A stretch of DNA of 64,000 nt, from positions 34,626,172 to 34,690,171 of the forward strand of contig CM037861.1 of NCBI GenBank assembly GCA_021292105.1, given 5' to 3'. Numbering within the stretch: position 1 is the stretch's first letter; each line of letters begins with the position of its first letter. Both the position numbers and the translations under genes were made by a program. Below the pieces are notes generated by a model, which made no database searches, was not told where the DNA came from, and worked only from the letters and a program-made list of their open reading frames with translations. Shown piece after piece: positions 48,601 through 58,964 of this stretch. This stretch comes from Anadara kagoshimensis (lineage: Eukaryota > Mollusca > Bivalvia > Arcoida > Arcidae).

Positions 48601-51600
48601 AATACCTACAACATTCTAATTTACATGCCTATACAAAACATTTATAGTTTTCAAGATAATTAACCATTTCAGTATTGTTTTGCATCTGTGACCTTGACCT
48701 TTAAACCCATGACCTTTTTCTAAATATCAAAATGATTGTTGTATCAACCTACAACATTCTAATTTACATGCCTATACAAAAAGTTCACAGTTTTCGAGAT
48801 AATTAACTATTCCGGTATTTTTTTTGTTTCACATCTGTGACCTTGACCTTTGAACCCATGACCTTTTTCTATACATCAAAATGGTTGTTGTATCAATACC
48901 TACAACATTCTAATATACATGACTATACAAAAAGTTTATAGTTTTCAAGATAATTAACTATTTCGGTATTGTTTCGCATCTGTAACCTTGACCTTTGAAC
49001 CAATGACCTTTTTCTATACATCAAAATGATCATTGTATCAATACCTAAAACATTCTAATGTACATGACTATACAAAAAGTTCTTAGTTTTCAAGATAATT
49101 AACTATTTCGGTATTGTTTCACATCTGTGACCTTGACCTTTGAACCAATGACCTTTTTCTATACATCAAAATGATCATTGTATCAATACCTACAACATTC
49201 TAATATACTGCCTATACAAAAAGTTTATAGTTTTCGAGATAATGAACCATTTCGGTATTGATTCGCATCTGTGACCTTGACCTTTGAACCCATGACCTTT
49301 TTCTATACATCAAAATGATCGTTGTATCGATACCTACAACATTCTAATTTACATTAGCAGTTTTGACGGTCTTAGTACTTGATGGTTTGTTAACTTATAT
49401 TTGTAAAAAAAAACTATTTTTATGTACTACATAGACTGTTTTTCAAATGGAATAATTAAGGTTCAATTTTAATTTAAGTAAACTTCATCTTCATAAATAG
49501 AAAATACTGAGAAGGACTATAAAATCTTAAGTTTCATGTGATTACCAAGCACTTTGGAAGGAAAACTTGCAATTTTATCAGTTACAATTAATTATGTATT
49601 GAACAAACTAAATATTTAGAAATAGGGTAAAAATGTATTTTTGGTGAGTGTATTTAACAATTTTTTATTTTTCCTATAACGTCCATTTCGTAATGAACAA
49701 GAGGCCCATGGGCCTTATACGCTCACCTGATAACTAATGGCTAGCTGATAGATTTAAAGAAAACATAAATACTAAACCCCAATGACTTTTTTCTTTACAT
49801 CAAAATGATCATTGTATCAATACCTACAACATTCTAATTTACATGCCTATACAAAACATTTATAGTTTTCAAGATAATTAACCATTTCAGTATTGTTTGC
49901 ATCTGTGACCTTGACCTTTAAACCCATGACCTTTTTCTAAATATCAAAATGATTGTTGTATCAATACCTACAACATTCTAATTTACATGCCTATACAAAA
50001 AGTTCACAGTTTTCGAGATAATTAACTATTCCGGTATTTTTTTTGTTTCACATCTGTGACCTTGACCTTTGAACCCATGACCTTTTTCTATACATCAAAA
50101 TGGTTGTTGTATCAATACCTACAACATTCTTATATACATGACTATACAAAAAGTTTATAGTTTTCAAGATAATTAACTATTTCGGTATTGTTTCGCATCT
50201 GTAACCTTGACCTTTGAACCAATGACCTTTTTCTATACATCAAAATGATCATTGTATCAATACCTAAAACATTCTAATGTACATGACTATACAAAAAGAT
50301 CTTAGTTTTCAAGATAATTAACTATTTCGGTATTGTTTCACATCTGTGACCTTGACCTTTGAACCAATGACCTTTTTCTATACATCAAAATGATCATTGT
50401 ATCAATACCTACAACATTCTAATATACGTGCCTATACAAAAAGTTTATAGTTTTCGAGATAATGAACCATTTCGGTATTGATTCGCATCTGTGACCTTGA
50501 CCTTTGAACCCATGACCTTTTTCTATACATCAAAATGATCGTTGTATCGATACCTACAACATTCTAATTTACATTAGCAGTTTTGACGGTCTTAGTACTT
50601 GATGGTTTGTTAACTTATATTTGTAAAAAAAAACTATTTTTATGTACTACATAGACTGTTTTTCAAATGGAATAATTAAGGTTCAATTTTAATTTAAGTA
50701 AACTTCATCTTCATAAATAGAAAATACTGAGAAGGACTATAAAATCTTAAGTTTCATGTGATTACCAAGCACTTTGGAAGGAAAACTTGCAATTTTATCA
50801 GTTACAATTAATTATGTATTGAACAAACTAAAATATTTAGAAATAGGGTAAAAATGTATTTTTGGTGAGTGTATTTAACAATTTTTTATTTTTCCTATAA
50901 CGTCCATTTCGTAATGAACAAGAGGCCCATGGGCCTTATACGCTCACCTGATAACTAATGGCTAGCTGATAGATTTAAAGAAAACATAAATACTAAACCC
51001 CAATGACTTTTTTCTTTACATCAAAATGATCATTGTATCAATACCTACAACATTCTAATTTACATGCCTATACAAAACATTTATAGTTTTCAAGATAATT
51101 AACCATTTCAGTATTGTTTTGCATCTGTGACCTTGACCTTTAAACCCATGACCTTTTTCTAAATATCAAAATGATTGTTGTATCAATACCTACAACATTC
51201 TAATTTACATGCCTATACAAAAAGTTCACAGTTTTCGAGATAATTAACTATTTCGGTACTGTTTCACATCTATGACCTTGACCTTTGAACCCATGACCTT
51301 TTTCTTTACATCAAAATGATCGTTGTATCAATACCTACAACATTCTAATAAACGTGCCTATACAAAAAGTTTATAGTTTTCAAGATAATTAACCATTTCG
51401 GTATTGTTTTGCATCTGTGACCTTGACCTTTGAACCCATGACCTTTTTCTATACATCAAAATGATCATTGTATCAATACCTACAACATTTTAATATACAT
51501 GCCTATACAAAAAGTTTATAGTTTTCGAGATAATGAACCATTTCGGTATTGATTCGCATCTGTGACCTTGACCTTTTTCTATACATCAAAATGATCGTTG

Positions 51601-54600
51601 TATCAATACCTACAACATTCTAATTTACATGCTATACAAAAAGTTCACAGTTTTCGAGATAATTAACTATTCCGGTATTTTTTTTGTTTCACATCTGTGA
51701 CCTTGACCTTTGAACCCATGACCTTTTTCTATACATCAAAATGGTTGTTGTATCAATACCTACAACATTCTAATATACATGACTATACAAAAAATTCATA
51801 GTTTTTGAGATAATTAACCATTTCGGAGTTGTTTCGCATCTGTGACCTTGACCTTTGAACCCATGACCTTTTTCTATACATCAAAATGATTGTTTTTATC
51901 AATACCTACAACATTCTAATATACATGCCTATACAAAAAATTCATAGTTTTCGAGATAATTAACCATTTCGGTGTTGTTTCGTATCTGTGACCTTGACCT
52001 TGGAACCCATGACCTTTTTCTATACATCAAAATGATCGTTGTATCAATACCTACAACATTCTAATATACATGACTATACAAAAAGTTTATAGTTTTCGAG
52101 ATAATAATTATAATCAGAGGTAAAAAAAATTAGGTCACGACCTTCACAATTGACCTTGACCTCATTTTGAAGATACTAAAAAGAAGGTGTCAAAACTGAA
52201 AACCCCATGTCATTATCTGGTCAAATAGTAAAGTAATAACAATTTGAAGCTATTTTATGATTTTTTTCAAAATTAAACGCAAAAACGCGTAACCTATTTT
52301 TTGTCCGAATTTCACAAAATGAACAAACTATAGGCTTAAGACCCTAGAAAAGCCAAATATCACATCAGATTTTTTTTCCAGTGAATACTTTCGGAGAAGA
52401 AGATTTTTTAAGATTTTTGCACCCCTAGGTCACCTTGACCTAGTTATGGTAGCCATGGCAACGCTACGAACAAATCTGAATTGCACTGACCCAGACATGC
52501 TTCTGACCAAGTCTCGTTGAAATCTGCTGAGTACTTTCAGAGGAGAAGTCGAAAATGTGTGTTAACGACGCACGCACGCACACACGCACGCACGCACGCA
52601 CGCACATACACAAGCTGCACCATACCATAAGCTCACATGACCTTTGGTCAGGTGAGCTAAAAATGGTTTATAATATTATTTGACGTAGAGAAAGAATTTC
52701 ATTCATGTTTTGGAACATCTCAGTGTCTGAAATAATTTTTTTTACCAAAAGACATCAGTATAAAGGGATAACTGTGTCTTTTGCAATTTCATTGCGTCAA
52801 ATTTACATGGGTTTAATCTAGTGGTATGTCACATTTAGATAACTATTGAACAAATCATTGATAAAACATGTCAAAATTTGTTATACCTAACAATTTTGTG
52901 CTAACTATGAACCACTTAATGGGGGTGGGGGGGGGGGGGGGCTGGGGGGGGGGGTGGGTTGTGGGTGAGGGGGGGGGGGGGTGAGGGGGCTCCCAACTTT
53001 CAGGGTTAGACCTGTAAATGTTATTGAACAAACAGCTCTTCATAGGCGTGCAATATAGGCCAGGACATATTTTCAAAGTTTCACTGTGGTGTTTAAGAAA
53101 CACTTTTAGAGTTTGCCAATAATGTCCTCCTGCCCTGCATATCTCAAAATGTCAAACATTGATATTGATGACTTTTAATAGAAATTCTTTATATTTTTAA
53201 CACTTATGATGTACTTAAACATAACAGAAACACATTTTTGTTAAATAGCTTATACTATTTACAAAGATACCTACTTTACAAAAGGCCAGAAAAGAATTAT
53301 GAAATTTTGATATATTGTATATGGGCCTTGACAACCTGTTAAAATTTCAGGATATTTTTCCTAACTTTTGAAACTATGAATAGCCACCTGGTGGCCATTT
53401 TCATGGCATAAACTATCAATCTATATCCATTGGGGCTACCAAATTAAATTTAATATTTTTCAATGTGTTATTATACATGTATATTGAATATAAACATCAA
53501 CAAATATAGGTAAACAACATCGACCTGTCTGCTTGACCTTTAATTTGAATATTTATCATGAACCAGTGCATTTATGTATAGGAAACACTCGTTTATTTCA
53601 TCTACATAATGAAAACACTAATCAAGTGCCTTGTGTATACACTAGTTTCATAATTACCTGCTAATCTTAACATTACCCATGTATAGGGTGGACCCTCCTA
53701 TATGAATATTCCTAATGAAAGGTCAAACAGACAGATCAATGTTGTTTGCCTATACGTGTTTATAACAACATCAGGAAATACTGATACTAGTTTTGTTATT
53801 AGTGTTTTCTTTTAATGACAAGAAGCTGTTAAAAGTTTTTGCTACTTCAGATGATTGTGACCTTGAATTTAGGTAAGGGTCAATGAGCTATGGAACTTGT
53901 TAAGCATTTCAGGCCCGGATTCCCTATAAATTAGTTTAAGACTTTTAGACCTTTTGCTTGATGACAAGATGCTTAAAGGGTTTACTATTTAATTTCACTG
54001 TGACCTTGAATGATGGACATTCATTAAGCTTACCTTCATCATTTACTCAGGTAAGCTACAACGGCAAAGTCAAATTACAGACCTTGTCAATGAAAAATTT
54101 CAATTATGGGAAGTAATGAATGACAGATATAAGCAGAACAATCAATTAATTTCTTTTTAGTTCTCAGGAATTCTAAATTTAATATATTTCAGGCCAGTTT
54201 TAGCCCCACCCCAGGTGTCCATATGTCTAAATAGGCTTATATGGGAAATCAACTTTGAAAACTTTTTAATCTCAATCTGTAGATTCTAAAGAATCAATAA
54301 TTGTCAAGCCCTTTACAAGTTTGTACAAATGGTGGTTCCTGGTCTATGTTTGGCCACACCCAACAGGTTTATATGGCTATGTATAGGCTTATATGGGAAA
54401 TCAACACTGAAAACTTTTTTCTGTAAATCTGTATGTTCTAAAGCTTTCATGTTTGGCATTTAACATCAGCTGGAGCCCCTTTAGTTTATACAAATGGTGG
54501 CCCCCAGGTCATTTTGGCCCCATGCCAAGTCATGTGGTCAGAGACTTTTATCATTTGTGAAAACTGTAAGGGTAGGCATTCCTCCAATTTGATATATAGA

Positions 54601-56830
54601 AAGTAGGTATAGGGATATTAAATACATGTTATGAGTTATGATATGAATTACATATTATACCAGTTTTAATTTTACAGCACTAGACGGCCGTTTCGGAATA
54701 CAATTCCTCATCAGTAGTGCTTTGACCAAAATTATGAAACCAAAATTATTTTGAAGATGTTGAATAGCTACCCAGAGGACCAAAATATATTTTACCAAAT
54801 TAAGCTAAATTAGCTAACCTACAGCTAAATATAATACATTAACAGTATACTGTCATTAGCTAAAGGTCAATGGAAAGTTTATCTACTGTTTCTACAAATT
54901 CTATAAAAAGAGCACAACCAAAATAAAGCAATTCTATATCTTATCACAAACGATAGTAGCAAACATAGAAAAAACAAGCATTCTTAAAAGTACTCTGTGG
55001 CAAAACATAGTTCCCTACTCACTAAAAATTATTTGGACCACAATACAGTAAAACCTGATTTATCGCCAAACTTGTAAATTGTCAAAGAATCTTCTGGATT
55101 TGTTTTCCTTACATATAAAAGCCCCAATTTAAATGCCAAATTTGCCACATTTGCCTGATAACAAATGGTCATTTTTCTGTTTTTATAACCTCTATAATAC
55201 ATGTATTGACAATACTCAGAAAAGATGTTCAGGTTAGTAATATCTGAAATGCCAATCCTAATATGATAAAACTGACCCCCTTGTTTAAACCAATTGAGCA
55301 ATACATATCACAACCACTGTGATAAAAATTTTACTTCCTCTAGTGGTGACAACAAGATGTTTATTGCCAGATCAAGAGTCATTAGGTCATTCTTTGCTTT
55401 ATTTCCGTAATGATAATCTTGAGTATAGTGACCCATCTCCAATTCCGATTTTGACTTATCCTACTTTGACCACAGAATACGTGTATCAAATTCCGGTTTT
55501 CGTCTCCCTCAGTTTAATGCAAAACTTGTTACAAATGGATAAATAATGGCAGTTTAACAAGGTTTTACTGATGAATGAAAATTTCAATCATAGATAATAG
55601 GGATTTATATAAGAATAGTTTAAAACTAAAACAAGCAAGATAAAAATATGTACATTTGAAAGAAACACAGGACCATAACAAGCAAATTCAGTAAATTTGG
55701 ATTCTCTGCCAGCAGGTTCTTTTCTTGTGATTTGCACTTATGCACAAAGGGCAATAACTCCCAGGAGAATAAGCATACCAACTAAGGTTAATGTTATGAA
55801 CATCTCCCGTCAATTTTGATGCTTTGCATAACTAATTTAAAGAAATGAATGACTTATTTGTTTAAGTATATAGAAAGTATAGCGCTTCATTGTTATGGAG
55901 AATTAGAGCAGACAAAATTTTCAACAAACATAAAGAAAGATGAATGGACAGACAGGTGGACAGACGGGAACTCAAATTTAATAGAGTGGGGAATAATAAA
56001 AGTGTAATCATAAATTCAAGATGATGTGTGATACTGGGGTGTGCTACTGGGGTGTGCTACTGGGGTGTGATACTGGGGTGTGCTACTGGGGTGTGATATT
56101 GATTTGTAGTTTGCATTTGTATAACTTATTCAATAACTTAATATTTTAGTACAAATATATGAAATAATGTGGAAAAGTAATTTGTTTGATTGAAAAGGAC
56201 AGGTTAATTGCAAACAAAAAAGTAAATAACATAAAAAAAAACAAAAAAAGTCACATAGCTGACCAAAAATGATACAGTTTTGGCGGTCACAAACATCAAA
56301 CAAAATGCAAGGATTAATTTTTTCAAGATCAATTAGAAAATATTTAAATCATGAGTGATGAAACTGTGATCTTCAAACATATCAATTTAATAGGTCCTGA
56401 GAGATATGTCTAGATTACTTCTATAGTTAATATTGTGTTAAAAATGAAGGTCAAAACAGACATTTTATGGTCAGCTATGTCACCATACATATATACAAAT
56501 GTAGCATGGTGTTAGTAAAGTGCTAAGGTCATAAACAACTGCCCTTAAACTTACCATTCTGCTCCATATTGGAACAAATCCCTTATACAAAGCCATAAAT
56601 CCTTCTTTATTTACTGTTTGAACTAAACAATCTACTGATCCTTTATAAAATAATCCCCTGCAAATTATAAACAGAAGAAAAAAATATATACTGATTATTA
56701 TATAGCGTAATGTGCATAAAAACTAACCAGTCTCATCCAGCAAGGTGTATATCCCTTGAACAAAGCCATTGTCCCTTCTGTCTTCACAGTTTTAACAAAA
56801 CAATCTATAGTTCCTGTGTAATACTTAGGT
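45553..56830 (-). CDS. SLC25A27: Mitochondrial carrier, UCP4-like (SLC25A27), 3' part with alternative exons
   Basis: This is an inner-membrane solute or proton carrier of the SLC25 family. Three coding exons are visible: 56830-56728 (A), 56657-56555 (B) and 45624-45553 (last). A and B are homologous. Each encodes the matrix helix of the third carrier repeat with the family motif EGxxxx[YF]KG and the start of transmembrane helix 6 (PxWxR). The last exon gives [16 protein letters not shown] and the C-terminus. The run ALYKGF.P.W.RMAPWSL.FWL.YE..R is the UCP4 signature as I remember it; other UCP5/UCP-like carriers are less close. A or B joins the last exon in frame, but A plus B does not. Upstream exons, about four-fifths of the protein, are not seen and probably lie beyond the window. 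The last intron is about 11 kb and full of mobile elements. Confidence 0.82.
45775..46245. repeat. 36-bp minisatellite, about 12 units
   Basis: Units carry CTCATTGGTGTCATCATCAA then GTTTGTCTCCCCTGAA, with length variation. Repetitive frames of 81 codons on both strands come from the 3n unit length. It lies in the last intron of the carrier gene. Confidence 0.9.
46246..48138. other. Last-intron sequence, unassigned
   Basis: About 1.9 kb without recognised repeats. A 112-codon minus frame (46648-46986) and a 78-codon plus frame (47759-47995) have no recognisable domain. Base composition is less AT-rich around 46900-47500. Confidence 0.35.
48480..49352. mobile_element. Tandem-repeat element, triplication copy 1 (no tail)
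   Basis: The head is CAAGAGGCCCATGGGCCTTA then TACGCTCACCTGA, followed by about six 145-bp core units. It is cut off at the triplication junction. Confidence 0.9.
49698..50572. mobile_element. Tandem-repeat element, triplication copy 2 (no tail)
   Basis: Nearly identical to the preceding copy, including the unusual TATTTTTTTTGTTTCACATC unit variant. It is cut at the same point. Confidence 0.9.
50919..52664. mobile_element. Tandem-repeat element, third copy, complete
   Basis: Head, about eight core units, then the tail with CACGCACGCACACACGCACG and the hairpin ACATGACCTTTGGTCAGGTG followed by AGCTAAAA. This is probably the parent of the two shorter copies. Confidence 0.9.
52665..52919. other. 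Last-intron sequence, unassigned
   Basis: No recognised feature. Confidence 0.35.
52920..52988. repeat. G-rich tract
   Basis: About 69 bases of almost uninterrupted G on the plus strand, with single T, C or A breaks, so four or more G-runs could form a G-quadruplex. On the minus strand, the same sense as the carrier transcript, it is C-rich and gives a false proline-rich frame. Confidence 0.9.
52989..54160. other. Last-intron sequence with weak old repeats
   Basis: Two diverged segments near 53815-53900 and 53940-54020 share GACAAGA.GCT.AAA and TGTGACCTTGAAT, and the second ends at a hairpin-like ACTCAGGTAAGCTA. They look like worn copies of the GCTCACCTGA-ended superfamily. No gene was seen. 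Confidence 0.4.
54160..54560. repeat. Two to three diverged repeat units of about 170 bp
   Basis: AGGCTTATATGGGAAATCAA, ACAAATGGTGG and TTTGGCC recur in order. It is probably another tandem-core dispersed element. Confidence 0.55.
54676..54722. repeat. Short foldback, AGCACTA / TAGTGCT
   Basis: About 46 bp with inverted ends AGCACTA and TAGTGCT around GACGGCCGTTTCGGAATA. It may be the terminus of a dispersed element; this cannot be decided from one copy. Confidence 0.4.
55046..55570. mobile_element. 525-bp TIR element (MITE)
   Basis: The perfect 11-bp ends CAGTAAAACCT and AGGTTTTACTG resemble the CAGTATAACCTG ends of the 24910 element. TA precedes the left end, but the right flank is AT, so the target-site evidence is imperfect. 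Short frames inside have no transposase character. Confidence 0.55.
55688..55995 (+). mobile_element. Dispersed repeat, copy 2
   Basis: Collinear with 31490-31775: AGCAGGTTCTTTT, GATTTGCACTTA, AACTCCCAGGAGAATAAGCA, then GGACAGAC repeats and CTCAAATTTAATAGAG. Confidence 0.65.
56030..56098. repeat. 13-bp tandem repeat, 5 units
   Basis: TACTGGGGTGTGC alternates with TACTGGGGTGTGA. Confidence 0.9.
56099..56554. other. Last-intron sequence upstream of the branch to exon B
   Basis: AT-rich, with no recognised feature. Confidence 0.35.
56555..56657 (-). CDS. SLC25A27: Carrier gene, alternative exon B
   Basis: 103 bp with acceptor ATAATTTGCAG and donor GTAAGT. It encodes [19 protein letters not shown] then [15 protein letters not shown]. 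One leading base completes the preceding codon, and it ends on a codon boundary. This version is closest to the known UCP4 sequence. Confidence 0.85.
56658..56727 (-). other. 70-nt intron between alternative exons A and B
   Basis: It runs from donor GTTAGT to acceptor TTTGCAG, with a pyrimidine-rich stretch (TTTTTTTCTTCTG) before the acceptor. It is very short compared with the other introns. Confidence 0.75.
56728..56830 (-). CDS. SLC25A27: Carrier gene, alternative exon A
   Basis: 103 bp with acceptor TTTACTTTCAG and donor GTTAGT. It encodes [19 protein letters not shown] then [15 protein letters not shown]. It is about 50% identical (17 of 34) to exon B, with the same length and phases. 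Its frame is intact and the carrier motif is kept, which argues for function and not decay. Confidence 0.8.
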
Positions 56831-57155
56831 CTGAAAGTAAATTATACCATTATCAATTGATTTTGAGGTATTACCATAATGAACTTGGCATTATAAACAG
56901 AAGATGCCTGATCTGCTCATACATGATTGTATACATGATATTCAGACGTGACATATATACAAGACAATTTGCTGTCAACAATGGACAATTATTATAGGTT
57001 TTACTTTTACAGTAGTTTTATGAGACAAGACATATAAAAGGCACCAGATATTGTATAAGAAGAAAAACATTTGCGGGGGAAAAAATATTCACAATTTTCA
57101 CAGTGACTCTTGTACCACAAAAACATCATCTCAGTTCTCATACACTTTTCCTACA

Positions 57156-58345
57156 CAGGGTTTTCCTGGACGCAAGTTTCCCGCAAGTTTTCTTAATGCA
57201 CCCCCAGAAATATTTCTGTGCATCCCATGGGACGCAAAAATTATATCCCCACGGGGCTATAAATATTTTTTCAGTCTGACCAGATCTATACAGGGCTCTA
57301 CATTAACTTTTTTTCAAACTTGTCCCATTAGACAAGTAGAAGAAAATGTTGGTTGTCCATCGGCAAAACGGACTTGTCTGAAAGTTCACAACTAAATTCA
57401 GTACTACATTTACTGAACGACTTAAAGCTCAAACCTAAAGTAATTTAGTCCTCATGTTAATGATATTTGTTTGATAAATCTGTTCACAGTTGTATATATC
57501 AATTGGCTTGGCCAAATTTCTGGAACAAGCGAACTTGTTTTTCGTAAGTTGTTGTAGAAATCTTTTTTCCTCCTCAGATATTTTTTTTTTTTAAGAGGAC
57601 CACATGAAAACCCAAATTTGGACAGATCCATTGCCTCTCTGTTGTCACGTGTAAACAATCTACATAAATTGAATGCTTCAAGGTTGTTAAAGCAAAAATA
57701 TCAATCTTAAGCGTAGAGGAGAGATTATAAACTCATTCCAAAGTATTTGACATACAAATTTCAGTCGATAATATAGTCGCTTACACTGTTAAATATTCAC
57801 TTTAGAAACGTGACCAACGATATTAAAGGGCAGTGGAAAATATTACTTGTCCCATTGGACATCACTGTCCAGTTGGCTTGTCCGCCAGCACTTTTCAGTC
57901 GTCCCGGCAATCGGGCTAATGTTAATGTTGAACCCTGCTATATCGGCATTAAAGTTTGAATGCTATTTATTGTTGACAAAAGCTTGTTTGATTCGGATTG
58001 TCCTACCTTCATTTTAGAAAAGCGCAAAAAATGAAGCATTTTTGTGACCTTGTATCATTGTTATTAACCACATGACATCGCAGTAGAAATCTTCCTTCTT
58101 TGACAATCCTGTAATTAATAATCCTGCGATCATGATAGTGGTATGAAACTGAAAAGCCAATTTCTTGCGAGTCTTTCAGATGAGAATAAAATCCAAGGCT
58201 CCGGTTTAAAACAAACAATTAGATCTAACACACAAAACTGTAATGTCTGAAAATGACGGATATAAATGGGATTCCCAAATCTTGGCTAAGGACCCCTGCA
58301 AAATTCTCTAAGGACTCCCAATAAAGGATGTAAGGGAAAACCCTG
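57156..58345. mobile_element. 1.19-kb TIR element, CAGGG ends
   Basis: The termini are CAGGGTTTTCC and GGAAAACCCTG. The flanks CCTACA on both sides suggest a 6-bp target duplication. CAGGG ends with a 5-6-bp duplication fit hAT5/hAT6-type non-autonomous elements (from memory). A second element is inserted inside at 57291-57937. Confidence 0.65.
57291..57937. mobile_element. 647-bp TIR element nested in the 57156 element
   Basis: The ends CAGGGCTCTACATTAAC and the inverted CAGGGTTCAACATTAAC match. CTATA is repeated at 57286-57290 and 57938-57942, a 5-bp target duplication. It contains paired TTGTCCCATTAGACAAG / CTTGTCCCATTGGACA motifs. There is no transposase. Confidence 0.75.
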
Positions 58346-58964
58346 CCTACAATTGGAACCATGAAATTTTTTTTTACTGCAAAATAGTTTAGAAGATCAA
58401 AACTGCAAAGTTTCCTCTGCTAATGTTTCTTCTTATACAGTATTGGTTAAGGTTCTACAATTTTGATACCACGCACTTTAAAGACTCAACAGATCACTTC
58501 AGCCACTTTCAATACTGGAATTCTGTTAGAAATTTCCAATCAATTTATTTTTACCTCAGGATACTATTCAAGTGTAAATATAAATCTTAAAACTTAGTAG
58601 TTGTCTTTACAATGTAGACAAATGGTAGAATAGGACAATTCATTATAGACTTGTGGATTAGTCAAATGAGAGTTTAAATTATTCCATCCCATTTTTTAAC
58701 AAAAAACTTGTATTTATTCAAAGATAACACACATCTAAATTTTTCATTCAGTGACAAACAGATTATCTATGAGTAGTTGTGTTTCAAAACACTATTTAAA
58801 AATGAATTGCTTCTTCTAAGACACTGAGTAGGTCTGTGACAATCCATAGCTTTTTTATTTGATTATGGCTACTTCTGTTTGAACACACAATGAGTTATCA
58901 AGGTCATTGCCAGCTATAACCAAAGAGTGCTAAATCTATAGAAATGTTCTATTTCACACTTACA
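58346..58964. other. Unassigned sequence upstream of the carrier exons
   Basis: No carrier exon was recognised here. AT-rich, with short frames only. Confidence 0.4.

Larger units (their letters stand above)
48139..51795. repeat. 1.22-kb tandem triplication
   Basis: The marker CAGTTTTGACGGTCTTAG occurs at 48141, 49358 and 50578, giving unit lengths of 1217 and 1220 bp. Each unit holds about 340 bp of unique spacer, then the head and core of the tandem-repeat element (heads at 48480, 49698 and 50919). Copies 1 and 2 differ by only a few substitutions and small indels. Both junctions read ACATTAGCAG. Only the third copy continues into a full core and tail. The right limit of homology is approximate. 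Confidence 0.9.

Noticed and set aside
52855-53103. Proline-rich small protein
   Set aside because: The proline run is the complement of the poly-G tract; the rest has no coding character.
55029-55301. 90-codon minus frame as a further carrier exon
   Set aside because: It has no carrier motif and overlaps the CAGTAAAACCT-ended MITE; the true terminal exon was found at 45553-45624.
56831-58943. Upstream exons of the UCP4-like gene
   Set aside because: I looked for the preceding carrier segment on the minus strand and found nothing convincing; the remaining exons probably lie beyond the window.
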